From Sphaerotilus hippei (GTDB lineage: Bacteria > Pseudomonadota > Gammaproteobacteria > Burkholderiales > Burkholderiaceae_C): a DNA stretch of 64,000 bases. Both the position numbers and the translations under genes were made by a program. Positions 16,684 to 25,967 of this stretch are shown piece by piece (the first letter of the stretch is position 1; the number at the start of each line of letters is the position of its first letter). The stretch lies in assembly GCF_003201595.1 (NCBI RefSeq), contig NZ_QJJS01000001.1, positions 186,001 to 250,000 on the forward strand, given 5' to 3'. The notes beneath the pieces are model-generated. The model worked only from the letters and a program-made list of their open reading frames with translations, was not told the origin of the DNA and searched no databases.

Positions 16684-17700
16684 TCAGTGGGCCGGCAGGT
16701 TGGGCATGGCCAGCGTGGTCTGCGGGCTCGACAGGCTGCGCAGGAAGGTGATCAGGTCCTGCACTTCCTGCGGCTGCAGCGGCGTGGGCTGGATCAGCGT
16801 CGAGCGGGAGGGGCGGGGCACGCCGCCACCGACGTAGTGCGCCAGCACCGCCTCGAGGCTGGCCACGCTGCCGTTGTGCATGTAGGGCGCACGGGCGGCG
16901 ATCTCGCGCAGGCTCGGGGTCTTGAAGCCGTGCTGGTCCGCCTCGGCCTGCGTGACGCCCCGGCGGCCGATGTCCTCGGTGGGCAGGCCGATGTCGTGGA
17001 ACTTGTCGTCGGTGAAGTTCCAGCCCGTGTGGCAGGCCGCGCAGGCGGCCTTGCCGGTGAACAGGGCGAAGCCGCGCCGTGCGCTCTCGGACAGCGCCTT
17101 GTCGTCCCCGCGCACCCAGCGGTCGAACGGCGTGTCGCCGGTGACCACGGTGCGTTCGTAGGTGGCGATGGCCTTGAGGATGTTGAGCTCGGTCAGCCCG
17201 TCGGCGGGGAAGGCGCGCTGGAACGCGCTGCGGTAGCCCTCGACCTCCTTGAGCCGGGTGGCGGCGGTCGCCAGCGGCAGGTCCATCTCGACGGCGGCCT
17301 CGATCGGCCCGCGGGCCTGGGCCTCGAGCGTCGGCGCCCGGCCGTCCCAGAACAGGTTCCGGCTCCAGGCCTGGTTGAGCACCGTCGGCGCGTGCCGGCC
17401 CAGCGGCTTGCCCCCGGCGCCGATGGCCTTGTCGAACGGCACCTCCCAGCCGAACGACGGGCTGTGGCAGCTGGCGCAGCTCAGGTTCTTGTCGCGCGAC
17501 AGCCGCGTGTCGAAGAACAGCATCTTGCCCAGCGCGGCCTTCTCCGGCGTGTAGGGGTTGTCCTTGGGAAAGGGGATCGAGGCCGGGCGGGCGTAGGCCG
17601 CCTTCTGCGCGTCGCTCGGGGCCTGGGCCTGGGCGCCCAGGGTGGCCTGGAGCAGCAGCAGGGTCAGGCTGCCCAGTCGGATCAGACGGGAAGGGATCAT
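16684..17700 (-). CDS. Di-haem cytochrome c peroxidase (CCP/MauG family)
   Basis: A 338-residue periplasmic protein. The signal peptide ([16 protein letters not shown]) spans about residues 10-26. Two c-type haem motifs are present: CASCH at 75-79 and CAACH at 220-224. The conserved [12 protein letters not shown] and [13 protein letters not shown] segments are typical of bacterial di-haem peroxidases, which reduce hydrogen peroxide with electrons from the respiratory chain. The frame is open to 17775, but the ATG at 17700 begins the signal peptide. Downstream the chemoreceptor follows after 25 bp, possibly co-transcribed. Confidence 0.9.
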   Translation of the reverse strand: MIPSRLIRLGSLTLLLLQATLGAQAQAPSDAQKAAYARPASIPFPKDNPYTPEKAALGKMLFFDTRLSRDKNLSCASCHSPSFGWEVPFDKAIGAGGKPLGRHAPTVLNQAWSRNLFWDGRAPTLEAQARGPIEAAVEMDLPLATAATRLKEVEGYRSAFQRAFPADGLTELNILKAIATYERTVVTGDTPFDRWVRGDDKALSESARRGFALFTGKAACAACHTGWNFTDDKFHDIGLPTEDIGRRGVTQAEADQHGFKTPSLREIAARAPYMHNGSVASLEAVLAHYVGGGVPRPSRSTLIQPTPLQPQEVQDLITFLRSLSSPQTTLAMPNLPAH

Positions 17701-17934
17701 GGTCGAGGGCTTCCTTTGCGCATCCACGGGGGACAGGGCGGGCGTGGAACGACCAGGAACCTTCTCGGCGTTCACCCCCTCGCTGATCGCGTCAGCTTGT
17801 CCATGAACCTTAAGGGGTCAATCCGGTGGACGGGATCGGAAGAAGAGGGGGGGATCACGGCCAATTGTGCGGCTGACCTGCGGACCGCGCGCCGGGTGCG
17901 TGCAGGTGCACCAGCCTCGTGCACCCGACCGGCT

Positions 17935-18722
<788 letters not shown>

Positions 18723-18726
<4 letters not shown>

Positions 18727-19835
18727 CGGACCTGGCTGCGGGCGAGCTGCTGCTCGACCCACAGGCTGTAGCGCGACATGGCCGCGCAGATCACGAAGTA
18801 GATCAGGGTGATGAAGACATAACCCTCGATCAGGAAGGGGCGCCAGACCGGGTCGCCGTTGAGCGCCAGGCCGAGCGAGCCGGTCAGCTCGTAGAGGCTG
18901 ACGATGGTGATCAGCGAGCTGTCCTTGAAGATCGAGATGAAGCTGTTGAGCAGGCCGGGCACGACGGTGGCCAGCGCCTGCGGCAGCACGACCAGGCGCT
19001 GCGTGGCCCACCAGCCCAGGCCGACGCTGGCGGCGGCTTCGGCCTGGCCGCGCGGGATGGCCTGCAGTCCGGCGCGCACCGTCTCGGCCAGGTAGGCCGC
19101 GGCGAACAGCGAGATGCCGGCCAGCACCCGCAGCAGCACGTCCGGGCTCGTGCCCGCGGGCAGGAAGAGCGGGAACAGGAAACTCGCCATGAACAGCACC
19201 GAGATCAGCGGCACGCCCCGCACCAGCTCCACGTAGAGCCCGCACAGCGTGCGGATGGCGGGCATGCGCGAGCGCCGCCCCAGCGCCACCAGCACGGCCA
19301 GCGGAAAGGCCAGCGCGATCGACAGCGTCGAGAGCATCAGCGTCAGCGGCAGGCCGCCCCAGCGGTCGGTGGGCACCGGGGCGAGCCCGGCCAGCCCGCC
19401 GCCCATCAGCACGAAGAAGCCGGCCAGCCCGAGCCCCCAGGCGAGCACCAGCCCGCGGTGCCAGCAGCGCCGCACGCCGCTGGCGACCAGCAGCACGAAC
19501 AGCCCGGCCGTGGCGAGCGCCGGGCGCCACTGCTCCTCGAGCGGGTAGCGGCCGAAGACGATCAGGCGGTGTTTTTCGGTGATCACGCCCCAGCAGGCGC
19601 CGCTGCCGCGAGCGGCCTGGCAGGCGTCGAGGTCGGCGCGCCAGACGGCGTGCAGCAGCGCCTGATCGAACAGCGGCGGCAGCGCCCAGGCCGCCGCGGC
19701 CAGCAGCGTCAGGGTGGCCAGCGTGCTGGCCCAGCCGTCGAACAGGTGGCGGCGCGCCCAGGCCCGCACGCGGGCGGCGGGGCCGCCGGGGTGGCGCGGT
19801 GCCGGGCGGGCGGGGATCAACGGGGTGTCGCTCAT
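18723..19835 (-). CDS. aapM: Polar amino-acid ABC permease (AapM type)
   Basis: A 370-residue permease of the HisM/GlnP superfamily. A long N-terminal part with extra hydrophobic segments (about 32-150) is the feature that separates AapM from short permeases. The conserved EAA loop reads [18 protein letters not shown] near residue 262, and the C-terminal segment [22 protein letters not shown]-like is typical. It lies 4 bp from the AapQ-like gene and is fused by ATGA to the ATPase gene. It forms the channel with the partner permease. Confidence 0.9.
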
Positions 19836-19839
19836 GGGC

Positions 19840-20919
19840 TCAGCGCTCCCGGATCGCGGCGCGCCGGTCGAAGGCGGCCATCAGCGCGGCCGTCAGCAGC
19901 GAGGTGCCCAGGTAGACCGCCATCAGGATGACGATGCACTCCATCGCCCGGCCGGTCTGGTTGAGCGTGGTGTTGGCAATCGACACGAGGTCGGGATAGC
20001 CCACGGCCACCGCGAGCGACGAGTTCTTGGTCAGGTTCAGGTACTGGTTGGTCAGCGGCGGCACGATCACGCGCAGCGCCTGCGGGCCGGTGACCCGGCG
20101 CAGCGTCTGGCGCCGGCTCAGGCCGATGCTCTGCGCGGCCTCGATCTGGCCGCGTGCCACCGAGCGGATGCCCCCGCGCACCACCTCGGCCACGTAGGCC
20201 GCGGTGTAGCAGACCAGCCCGAGCAGCACGGCCAGGAATTCGGGTGACAGCGCCGCGCCGCCGCTGAAGGACAGGCCGTCGAGCACCGGCACGCTCCAGT
20301 GCCAGCCAGCGGCGGCGCCGTCCACCGCGGCCCCGCCGTGCGCTGGCCACGGCAGCGACAGCCCCGCCTGGCTCAGGAAGACCGTGTCGCGCCAGTTCAT
20401 CGCCTCGGTGACGCCCGGCAGCTGGCTCACCAGCAGCAGGTACCAGACCAGCAGCTGCACCAGCAGCGGCACGTTGCGGAACAGCTCCACATAGGTCCGG
20501 CACAGCCCGCGCACCAGCAGGTTGCGCGACAGCCGGCCCAGGCCCACCAGCGTGCCCAGCAGCGTCGCCCCGACGATGCCGGCCAGCGCCACCCGCAGCG
20601 TGTTGAGCAGCCCGACCAGGAAGGCGCGCCAGTACGGGTCGCCCGACTCGTAGGGCACCGGCTGCTCGCCGATGTCGAAGCCGGCGGTCTGCATCAGGAA
20701 GTCCCAGCCGCTCTGGATGCCGCGCGCGGCCATGTTGGTGGCGGTGTTGTGCGCCAGCCAGCCGAGCCCGCCGGCCAGCGCCAGCACGGCCAGCACCTGC
20801 CAGGCCAGCGCGCGGGTGGCCGGGTGGCGCCACGACCGGCGTGGCCGCGGGCGCGCCGGCCTGGGGCGTGCCGCGCGCAGCGGCGGGTCTTCGGCGGGGA
20901 CGGGAACAGGATCACTCAT
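19840..20919 (-). CDS. aapQ: Polar amino-acid ABC permease (AapQ type)
   Basis: A 359-residue permease from the start chosen at 20919; the frame is open for ten more residues to 20949. AapQ traits are visible: the early NTATNMAARGIQSGWDFL segment near residue 60, the phrase PYESGDPYWRAFLVGLLNTLRVA, a periplasmic loop with NWRDTVFLSQAGLSLPWP, and the EAA loop SVARGQIEAAQSIGLSRRQT. It follows the binding-protein gene by 68 bp. Together with AapM it forms a heterodimeric channel in the inner membrane. Confidence 0.9.
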   Translation of the reverse strand: MSDPVPVPAEDPPLRAARPRPARPRPRRSWRHPATRALAWQVLAVLALAGGLGWLAHNTATNMAARGIQSGWDFLMQTAGFDIGEQPVPYESGDPYWRAFLVGLLNTLRVALAGIVGATLLGTLVGLGRLSRNLLVRGLCRTYVELFRNVPLLVQLLVWYLLLVSQLPGVTEAMNWRDTVFLSQAGLSLPWPAHGGAAVDGAAAGWHWSVPVLDGLSFSGGAALSPEFLAVLLGLVCYTAAYVAEVVRGGIRSVARGQIEAAQSIGLSRRQTLRRVTGPQALRVIVPPLTNQYLNLTKNSSLAVAVGYPDLVSIANTTLNQTGRAMECIVILMAVYLGTSLLTAALMAAFDRRAAIRER

Positions 20920-20987
20920 CGAGGGCAGGCGAAGCAACGCCCGGGCCACGCGGGCGCCGGGCGGGACGGTTCAGGGCCGGTGCGGGT

Positions 20988-22007
20988 TCAGCGGATCGGC
21001 AGCGCGTACATCAGGCCGCCGTCGGTCCAGAGCCGGTTCTTGCCGCGCGGCAGGCCCACGGGGGTCTTCTCGCCGACGTTGCGCTCGTAGATCTCGCCGT
21101 AGTGGCCCACCGCCTTGATGGCGCGCGCCAGCCAGTCGCGGTCCAGGCCCAGCAGCTTGCCGGTGTCGTCGCCCTTGCCCAGCAGGCGCATCACGACCGG
21201 GTCGGTGCTCTCGGCCTTGAGCTTGTCGACGCTGGCCTGGGTGATGCCGTTCTCCTCGGCCTCGAGCAGGCCGTAGACCACCCACTTGACGATCGCCTCC
21301 CACTCGTCGTCACCGCGGCGCACCAGCGGGCCCAGCGGCTCCTTGGAGATGATCTCGGGCAGGATCATGTGCTCCTTCGGGTCCTTGGCCTCCTTGGCGC
21401 GCACGGCGGCCAGGCCCGACGCGTCGGTGGTGTAGGCCTGGCAGCGGCCGGCGAAGTAGGCGGCGTTGGCGGCGTCGAACTTGTCGAACACCACCGGCTT
21501 GAGGTTGAGCTTGTGGGCGCGCGAGAAGTCGGTCAGGTTCTTCTCGGTGGTGGTGCCCGACTGCACGCAGACGGTGGCGCCCTTGAGCTGCTTCGCGCTC
21601 TTGAGCTTGAGCTTGGTCGGCACCATGAAACCCTGGCCGTCGTAGTAGACGACCGCGGTGCCTGACAGCCCCATCGACGCGTCGCGGGTCAGCGTCACCG
21701 TGGTGTTGCGCGACAGCACGTCGACCTCGCCCGACTGCAGCGCGGTGAAGCGCTGCTGCGAGGCCAGCGGCACCCACTTCACCTTCTCGGCGTCGCCCAG
21801 CAGCGCCGCGGCGATCGCCTTGCCGACGTCGACGTCCAGCCCGGTCCACTTGCCGGCGCTGTCCGCGGCGGAGAAGCCGGCCACGCCGGTGCTCACGCCG
21901 ATGACGATCTGGTCACGCTGCCGGATGGTGTCGACGGTCTTGCCGGCGAAGGCCGGGGCGGTCAGCGCCAGCAGCGTGGCGGCGAGGGTCAGTCGGAAAG
22001 AGGTCAT
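20988..22007 (-). CDS. aapJ: Polar amino-acid ABC binding protein (AapJ type)
   Basis: A 339-residue periplasmic binding protein, first gene of a four-gene importer. The signal peptide (LTLAATLLALTAPAFA) ends near residue 21 and is followed by GKTVDTIRQRDQIVIGVSTGVAGFS, close to the opening of AapJ/BztA proteins. Further family marks are QSGEVDVLSRNTT and CVQSGTTTEKNL. The frame is open to 22190, but the ATG at 22007 starts the signal peptide. Known members bind glutamate, aspartate and related L-amino acids in the periplasm. Confidence 0.92.
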   Translation of the reverse strand: MTSFRLTLAATLLALTAPAFAGKTVDTIRQRDQIVIGVSTGVAGFSAADSAGKWTGLDVDVGKAIAAALLGDAEKVKWVPLASQQRFTALQSGEVDVLSRNTTVTLTRDASMGLSGTAVVYYDGQGFMVPTKLKLKSAKQLKGATVCVQSGTTTEKNLTDFSRAHKLNLKPVVFDKFDAANAAYFAGRCQAYTTDASGLAAVRAKEAKDPKEHMILPEIISKEPLGPLVRRGDDEWEAIVKWVVYGLLEAEENGITQASVDKLKAESTDPVVMRLLGKGDDTGKLLGLDRDWLARAIKAVGHYGEIYERNVGEKTPVGLPRGKNRLWTDGGLMYALPIR

Positions 22008-22137
22008 GCTTCGGGCTCCCGGAAGGTGGATCGATCCGCCGGGGCAAACCCCGGTCACCCGCCCACGATAACGGCTGGCGTCCCGATATCCAAATGACGG
22101 AAACGGATGAGCCCGGCCCGGCGCGCGCGCCAGGCGC

Positions 22138-23199
22138 TCAGCCGGGCGTGGCCGGCGGCTCGGGCCGGTGTTCCTCGCGGCCGTCGACATGGCGGGCGAA
22201 CCGGCCCGCGCCGGCGCCGTGCACCGGGGCGCCGTCGGGCCAGGGCCAGCCGCCGAAGCCGGTGCGCTGGTAGTCGTCGAAGGCCTGCTGGATCTCGGCG
22301 CGGCTGTTCATGACGAAGGGGCCGTACTGCGCCACCGGCTCGCCGATCGGGCGCCCCTGCAGCAGCAGCAGGTCGGCGGGCCGGTCGCCGTTGACCAGCT
22401 CGACCGCGGCGTCGCCCCGCAGCTGCAGGGCCACGCGCTGCGTGATGTGGCGACCGGCCACGCCGATGGCGCCGGGCGTGACGGTGTAGAGCATGCGCTG
22501 GGTGGTGGCAGCGGCGGCGGCCGGCAGGGTCCAGCGGGCGTGCGGGGCCATGCGGATGGTGGCGATGACCAGGTCGGCATCGGGCTCGGCGGCCCAGGAG
22601 TCGGGTGGCGGTGCGGGCGGTCGGGCCTCGCCCGCGCCGAGCCGGCCGGCGGCGTGGCGCACGGTCGTGGCGCGGCCTTCGGCGTCGTGGTGAGTCACGT
22701 CCGGGATCTGGTCGGACCACAGCATGGTGAAGTGCGGCTCGGCCATCTTGCGGCGGGCCGGCAGGTTCAGCCAGATCTGGAACAGCTCCAGCGGGTTGTC
22801 CCGGTCGGTGCGCAGCAGCGGGAACATCTCGGCGTGCACGATGCCGCGGCCGGCGGTCAGCCACTGCACGTCGCCGGCGCCGAAGCGGGCCGCCGCGCCC
22901 AGCGAGTCGGCGTGGTCGATCAGGCCCTGGCGCACCACGGTGACGGTCTCGAAGCCCCGGTGCGGGTGGGCCGGAAAGCCCGGGATGCGCTCGCCGTGGT
23001 ACAGGTTCCAGCCGTCGAGGCCGGCGAAGTCCTGCCCGATCGAGCGGCCGGCCAGCGAGGCGTCGGGGCCGAGCCGGCCGTCCCCGCGCGGGTAGGCGTC
23101 GTGGTGGTGCACGCAGAACAGGAACGGGTCGATGCAGGGCCACGGCGTGGGCGACGGGCCCAGTGCGGTGGCCTGCAGCAGGAGGGTGGTGTCCGTCAT
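22138..23199 (-). CDS. Pirin-family protein
   Basis: A 353-residue bicupin of the pirin family. The metal-site region HPHRGFETVTVV (near residue 57) and the later LTAGRGIVHAEMF segment supply the usual His/His/His/Glu ligands. Pirins are iron-binding proteins, some with quercetinase-like activity, others regulatory. At about 350 residues it is longer than E. coli YhhW and closer to eukaryotic-size pirins. It starts 13 bp after the aldo/keto reductase stop, on the same strand, so the two are probably co-transcribed. The function cannot be set more exactly. Confidence 0.85.
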   Translation of the reverse strand: MTDTTLLLQATALGPSPTPWPCIDPFLFCVHHHDAYPRGDGRLGPDASLAGRSIGQDFAGLDGWNLYHGERIPGFPAHPHRGFETVTVVRQGLIDHADSLGAAARFGAGDVQWLTAGRGIVHAEMFPLLRTDRDNPLELFQIWLNLPARRKMAEPHFTMLWSDQIPDVTHHDAEGRATTVRHAAGRLGAGEARPPAPPPDSWAAEPDADLVIATIRMAPHARWTLPAAAAATTQRMLYTVTPGAIGVAGRHITQRVALQLRGDAAVELVNGDRPADLLLLQGRPIGEPVAQYGPFVMNSRAEIQQAFDDYQRTGFGGWPWPDGAPVHGAGAGRFARHVDGREEHRPEPPATPG

Positions 23200-23212
23200 G
23201 ATCGGCTCCCGT

Positions 23213-24262
23213 TCAGTCGGCCCAGTCGGTGCTGGGCGCGCGCCACAGGTCGATGCCGCCTTCCTGCGCATGCAGGTCGATCTCGGCCAGCTCCTCGGCG
23301 CTGAAGGCGAGGTGGCTCAGCGCGCCGACGTTCTCGCGGATCTGCGCGGCGCTGCTGGCGCCGATCAGCGTGGTCGTCACGCGGGCGTCACGCAGCACCC
23401 AGGCCAGCGCCATCTGCGCCAGGCTCTGGCCCCGGCGCCGGGCGATGCCGTCGAGCGCCCGGACCTTGCCCAGGTTGGCCTCGCTCAGGTGCGCGGGCAG
23501 CAGCGAGCCGCCGCCCGGGCGGTTGACGCGGGCATCGGCCGGGATGCCGGCGAGGTACTTGTCGCTCAGCAGGCCCTGGGCGAGCGCGGTGAAGGTGATG
23601 CAGCCCGCGCCGACCTCGGCCAGCGTGTCGAGCAGGCCGCCTTCGATGTGGCGGTTGAGCAGGTTGTAGCTGGGCTGGTGGATCAGCAGCGGCACCCCTT
23701 CGGCCTTCAGCAGCCGGGCCATCTCGGCGGTCTTGCCGTGCGAGTAGGACGAGATGCCGATGTGCAGCGCCTTGCCCTGGCGCACGGCCTGGGCCAGCGC
23801 GCGGGCGGTTTCCTCGAGCGGCGTGTCGCGGTCGTAGCGGTGCGAGTAGAAGATGTCGACGTAGTCGAGGCCCAGGCGCTTCAGGCTCTGGTCGAGGCTG
23901 GCCAGCACGTGCTTGCGCGAGCCGCCGCCCTGGCCGTAGGGGCCGGGCCACATGTCCCAGCCGGCCTTGCTGGAGATGACCAGCTCGTCGCGGTAGGGCT
24001 TCAGGTCCTCGCGCAGCAGGCGGCCGAAGTTGAGCTCGGCGCTGCCGTAGGGCGGGCCGTAGTTGTTGGCCAGGTCGAAGTGGGTGATGCCCAGGTCGAA
24101 GGCGGTGGTGACCATCTCGCGCTGGCGCGCGATCGGCGTGGTGTCGCCGAAGTTGTGCCACAGGCCGAGCGACAGCGCCGGCAGTTTCAGGCCGCTGGCG
24201 CCGCAGCGGCGGTAGGGCATGGTGGCGTAGCGGTCGGCGGCGGGGGTGTAGGACGTCTGCAT
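23213..24262 (-). CDS. Aldo/keto reductase, YghZ (GpR) type
   Basis: A 349-residue NADPH-dependent aldo/keto reductase. The catalytic set is visible as Asp in THFDLANNYG, Tyr of that motif, Lys in ISSKAGWDMWPGPYG and His in YSHRYDRDTP. The YNLLNR and SALAQGLL-like (here TALAQGLLSDKYL) segments are typical of the E. coli YghZ group, which reduces L-glyceraldehyde 3-phosphate and other small aldehydes. The ATG at 24262 gives the normal start; the frame is open further upstream without family similarity. The pirin gene follows directly. Confidence 0.9.
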   Translation of the reverse strand: MQTSYTPAADRYATMPYRRCGASGLKLPALSLGLWHNFGDTTPIARQREMVTTAFDLGITHFDLANNYGPPYGSAELNFGRLLREDLKPYRDELVISSKAGWDMWPGPYGQGGGSRKHVLASLDQSLKRLGLDYVDIFYSHRYDRDTPLEETARALAQAVRQGKALHIGISSYSHGKTAEMARLLKAEGVPLLIHQPSYNLLNRHIEGGLLDTLAEVGAGCITFTALAQGLLSDKYLAGIPADARVNRPGGGSLLPAHLSEANLGKVRALDGIARRRGQSLAQMALAWVLRDARVTTTLIGASSAAQIRENVGALSHLAFSAEELAEIDLHAQEGGIDLWRAPSTDWAD

Positions 24263-24449
24263 GGGTGGGGACCTGTTGGGCCGGTGGCCGGACATGGCGA
24301 GCGTCGCATGATCGGCGCCCGGGCGCACCCCCTGCCGGCCTGGGGACATCCCGGTCCCCCGCACATGCAGCCCCTGGCTCATCCACCGGCAGGGTTCCGG
24401 CATGCGCATGTCGCCGTGGTGATGCCGGTCATCGACACCGACCGCGGCT

Positions 24450-25967
24450 TCAATCCGTCGGCCCGCCCGGCGACGGCGGGCCGACGCGCCAGCAGCCGCG
24501 CCCGGCCGACTTGGCCGCATACATCGCCGCGTCGGCCTGCCGCATCAGGTCGGTGGCGCGCAGCCCGTGCTCGGGGAAGCAGGCGATGCCGATGGTGGCG
24601 CCGACCTGCATCGTGTGCGGCTCGACCACCACCGGCCGCGACAGGCTGGTGATCAGCCGCTCGGCGAGCGTGCCCAGCGCCTGCGGGTCCTGCACGTGCT
24701 CGAGCAGCACGACGAACTCGTCGCCGCCCAGCCGCGCGGCCGTGTCGGACTCGAGCAGCTGCTGCCGCAGCCGGTGGGCGATCTCCTGGAGCAGGCGGTC
24801 GCCGAGCTCGTGGCCGAGCGTGTCGTTGATCTGCTTGAAACGATCCAGGTCGATGAACATCAGCCCCAGGTGCTCGCCCAGGCGGGCGGCGCCGTCGATG
24901 GCGTGCTCCAGCCGGTCGAGCAGCAGCGCGCGGTTGGGCAGGCCGGTGAGCGGATCGTGGAAGGCCAGGTGGCGGATGTGGTCGTCCTGGCGGCGCAGCG
25001 CGGTGACGTCGTTGAAGATGCCCACGTAACGCGCCGGCTGGCCGGGCGTGACCGGCACGGCACTGATGTTCAGCCATTCGCAGAAGACCTCGCCGTCCTT
25101 GCGGCGGTTCCACAGCTCGCCGGTCCAGCGGCCGGCCTGGAGCAGCAGGTTCCACTGCTCGCGGTAGAAGTTCGGCTCGTTGCGGTCCGAGCGCAGCAGG
25201 CTCAGCTTGCGGCCGATCGCCTCGGCCGCCGTGTAGCCGGTGAGCGTCGTGAAGGCCGGATTGACCGACAGGATGCACGAGCGCTCGTCGGTGACGACGA
25301 TGCCGTCCATCGCGTTGTCGAACACGCTGGCCGCCAGCTGCAGCTGGGCCGAGGTGCGCTGGCGCTCGGCCAGCTCCTGCTGCAGCTGGCGGTTGGCCGC
25401 CTCCAGCTCGGCCGTGCGGGCGCGCACCTGGGTCTCCAGCGTGCTGGCGTGCTGCATGGCCTGCCGGGTGGCCTGCCACTTGGCGGTCAGCGTGTCGGCC
25501 ATCTGGCTGACCTCGATGGCGTCGAAGGGCTTCTTCAGGATCAGCAGCCGGTCGCGCGCGTCCAGCCGCTCCAGCACCTCGTGCCAGGCGTAGTCGGAGT
25601 AGGCGGTGCAGATGACCACCTGCAGCCGCGCATCGACCTGCCAGAGCCGCTCGATGGTCTGCACGCCGTCCCAGCCCGGGGGCATGCGCATGTCCACGAA
25701 GGCCACGGCGTAAGGCCGCCCGGCCTGCAGGGCGGCCTGGACGCAGGCCAGCGCTTCCTGGCCCTGGTAGGCGGAGTCGAGCTCGAAACCCGCCGCGCCT
25801 GCGGGCGCGACGACCGGCTCGCCGAACAGCGCCTGCTCGAAGGCGTCGAAGTCGGCGGTCGGGGCCGGCCCGCCCAGGATCTTGCGGAAGTCGGCGTGGA
25901 TCGCCGGCATGTCATCGACCAGCAGGATGCGGCGGTGGGCCGGCTCCGAGTGCGCCGGTGCCGTCAT
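24450..25967 (-). CDS. Response regulator with PAS and GGDEF output (diguanylate cyclase)
   Basis: A 505-residue signalling protein. Residues 12-165 are a receiver domain with VDD (17-19), phospho-acceptor D92 in FVDMRMP, T121 and K146 in KKPF. An insertion of about 35 residues separates the first acidic pair from D92, unusual for a receiver. A coiled coil covers about 170-208, a PAS domain with a PAC segment about 211-325, and a GGDEF domain about 335-490 with intact GGDEF at 414-418. No RxxD inhibitory site precedes it. It should make cyclic di-GMP. The start overlaps the stop of the ethylene-receptor-like kinase by ATGA, so that kinase is its likely partner. Confidence 0.9.
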   Translation of the reverse strand: MTAPAHSEPAHRRILLVDDMPAIHADFRKILGGPAPTADFDAFEQALFGEPVVAPAGAAGFELDSAYQGQEALACVQAALQAGRPYAVAFVDMRMPPGWDGVQTIERLWQVDARLQVVICTAYSDYAWHEVLERLDARDRLLILKKPFDAIEVSQMADTLTAKWQATRQAMQHASTLETQVRARTAELEAANRQLQQELAERQRTSAQLQLAASVFDNAMDGIVVTDERSCILSVNPAFTTLTGYTAAEAIGRKLSLLRSDRNEPNFYREQWNLLLQAGRWTGELWNRRKDGEVFCEWLNISAVPVTPGQPARYVGIFNDVTALRRQDDHIRHLAFHDPLTGLPNRALLLDRLEHAIDGAARLGEHLGLMFIDLDRFKQINDTLGHELGDRLLQEIAHRLRQQLLESDTAARLGGDEFVVLLEHVQDPQALGTLAERLITSLSRPVVVEPHTMQVGATIGIACFPEHGLRATDLMRQADAAMYAAKSAGRGCWRVGPPSPGGPTD

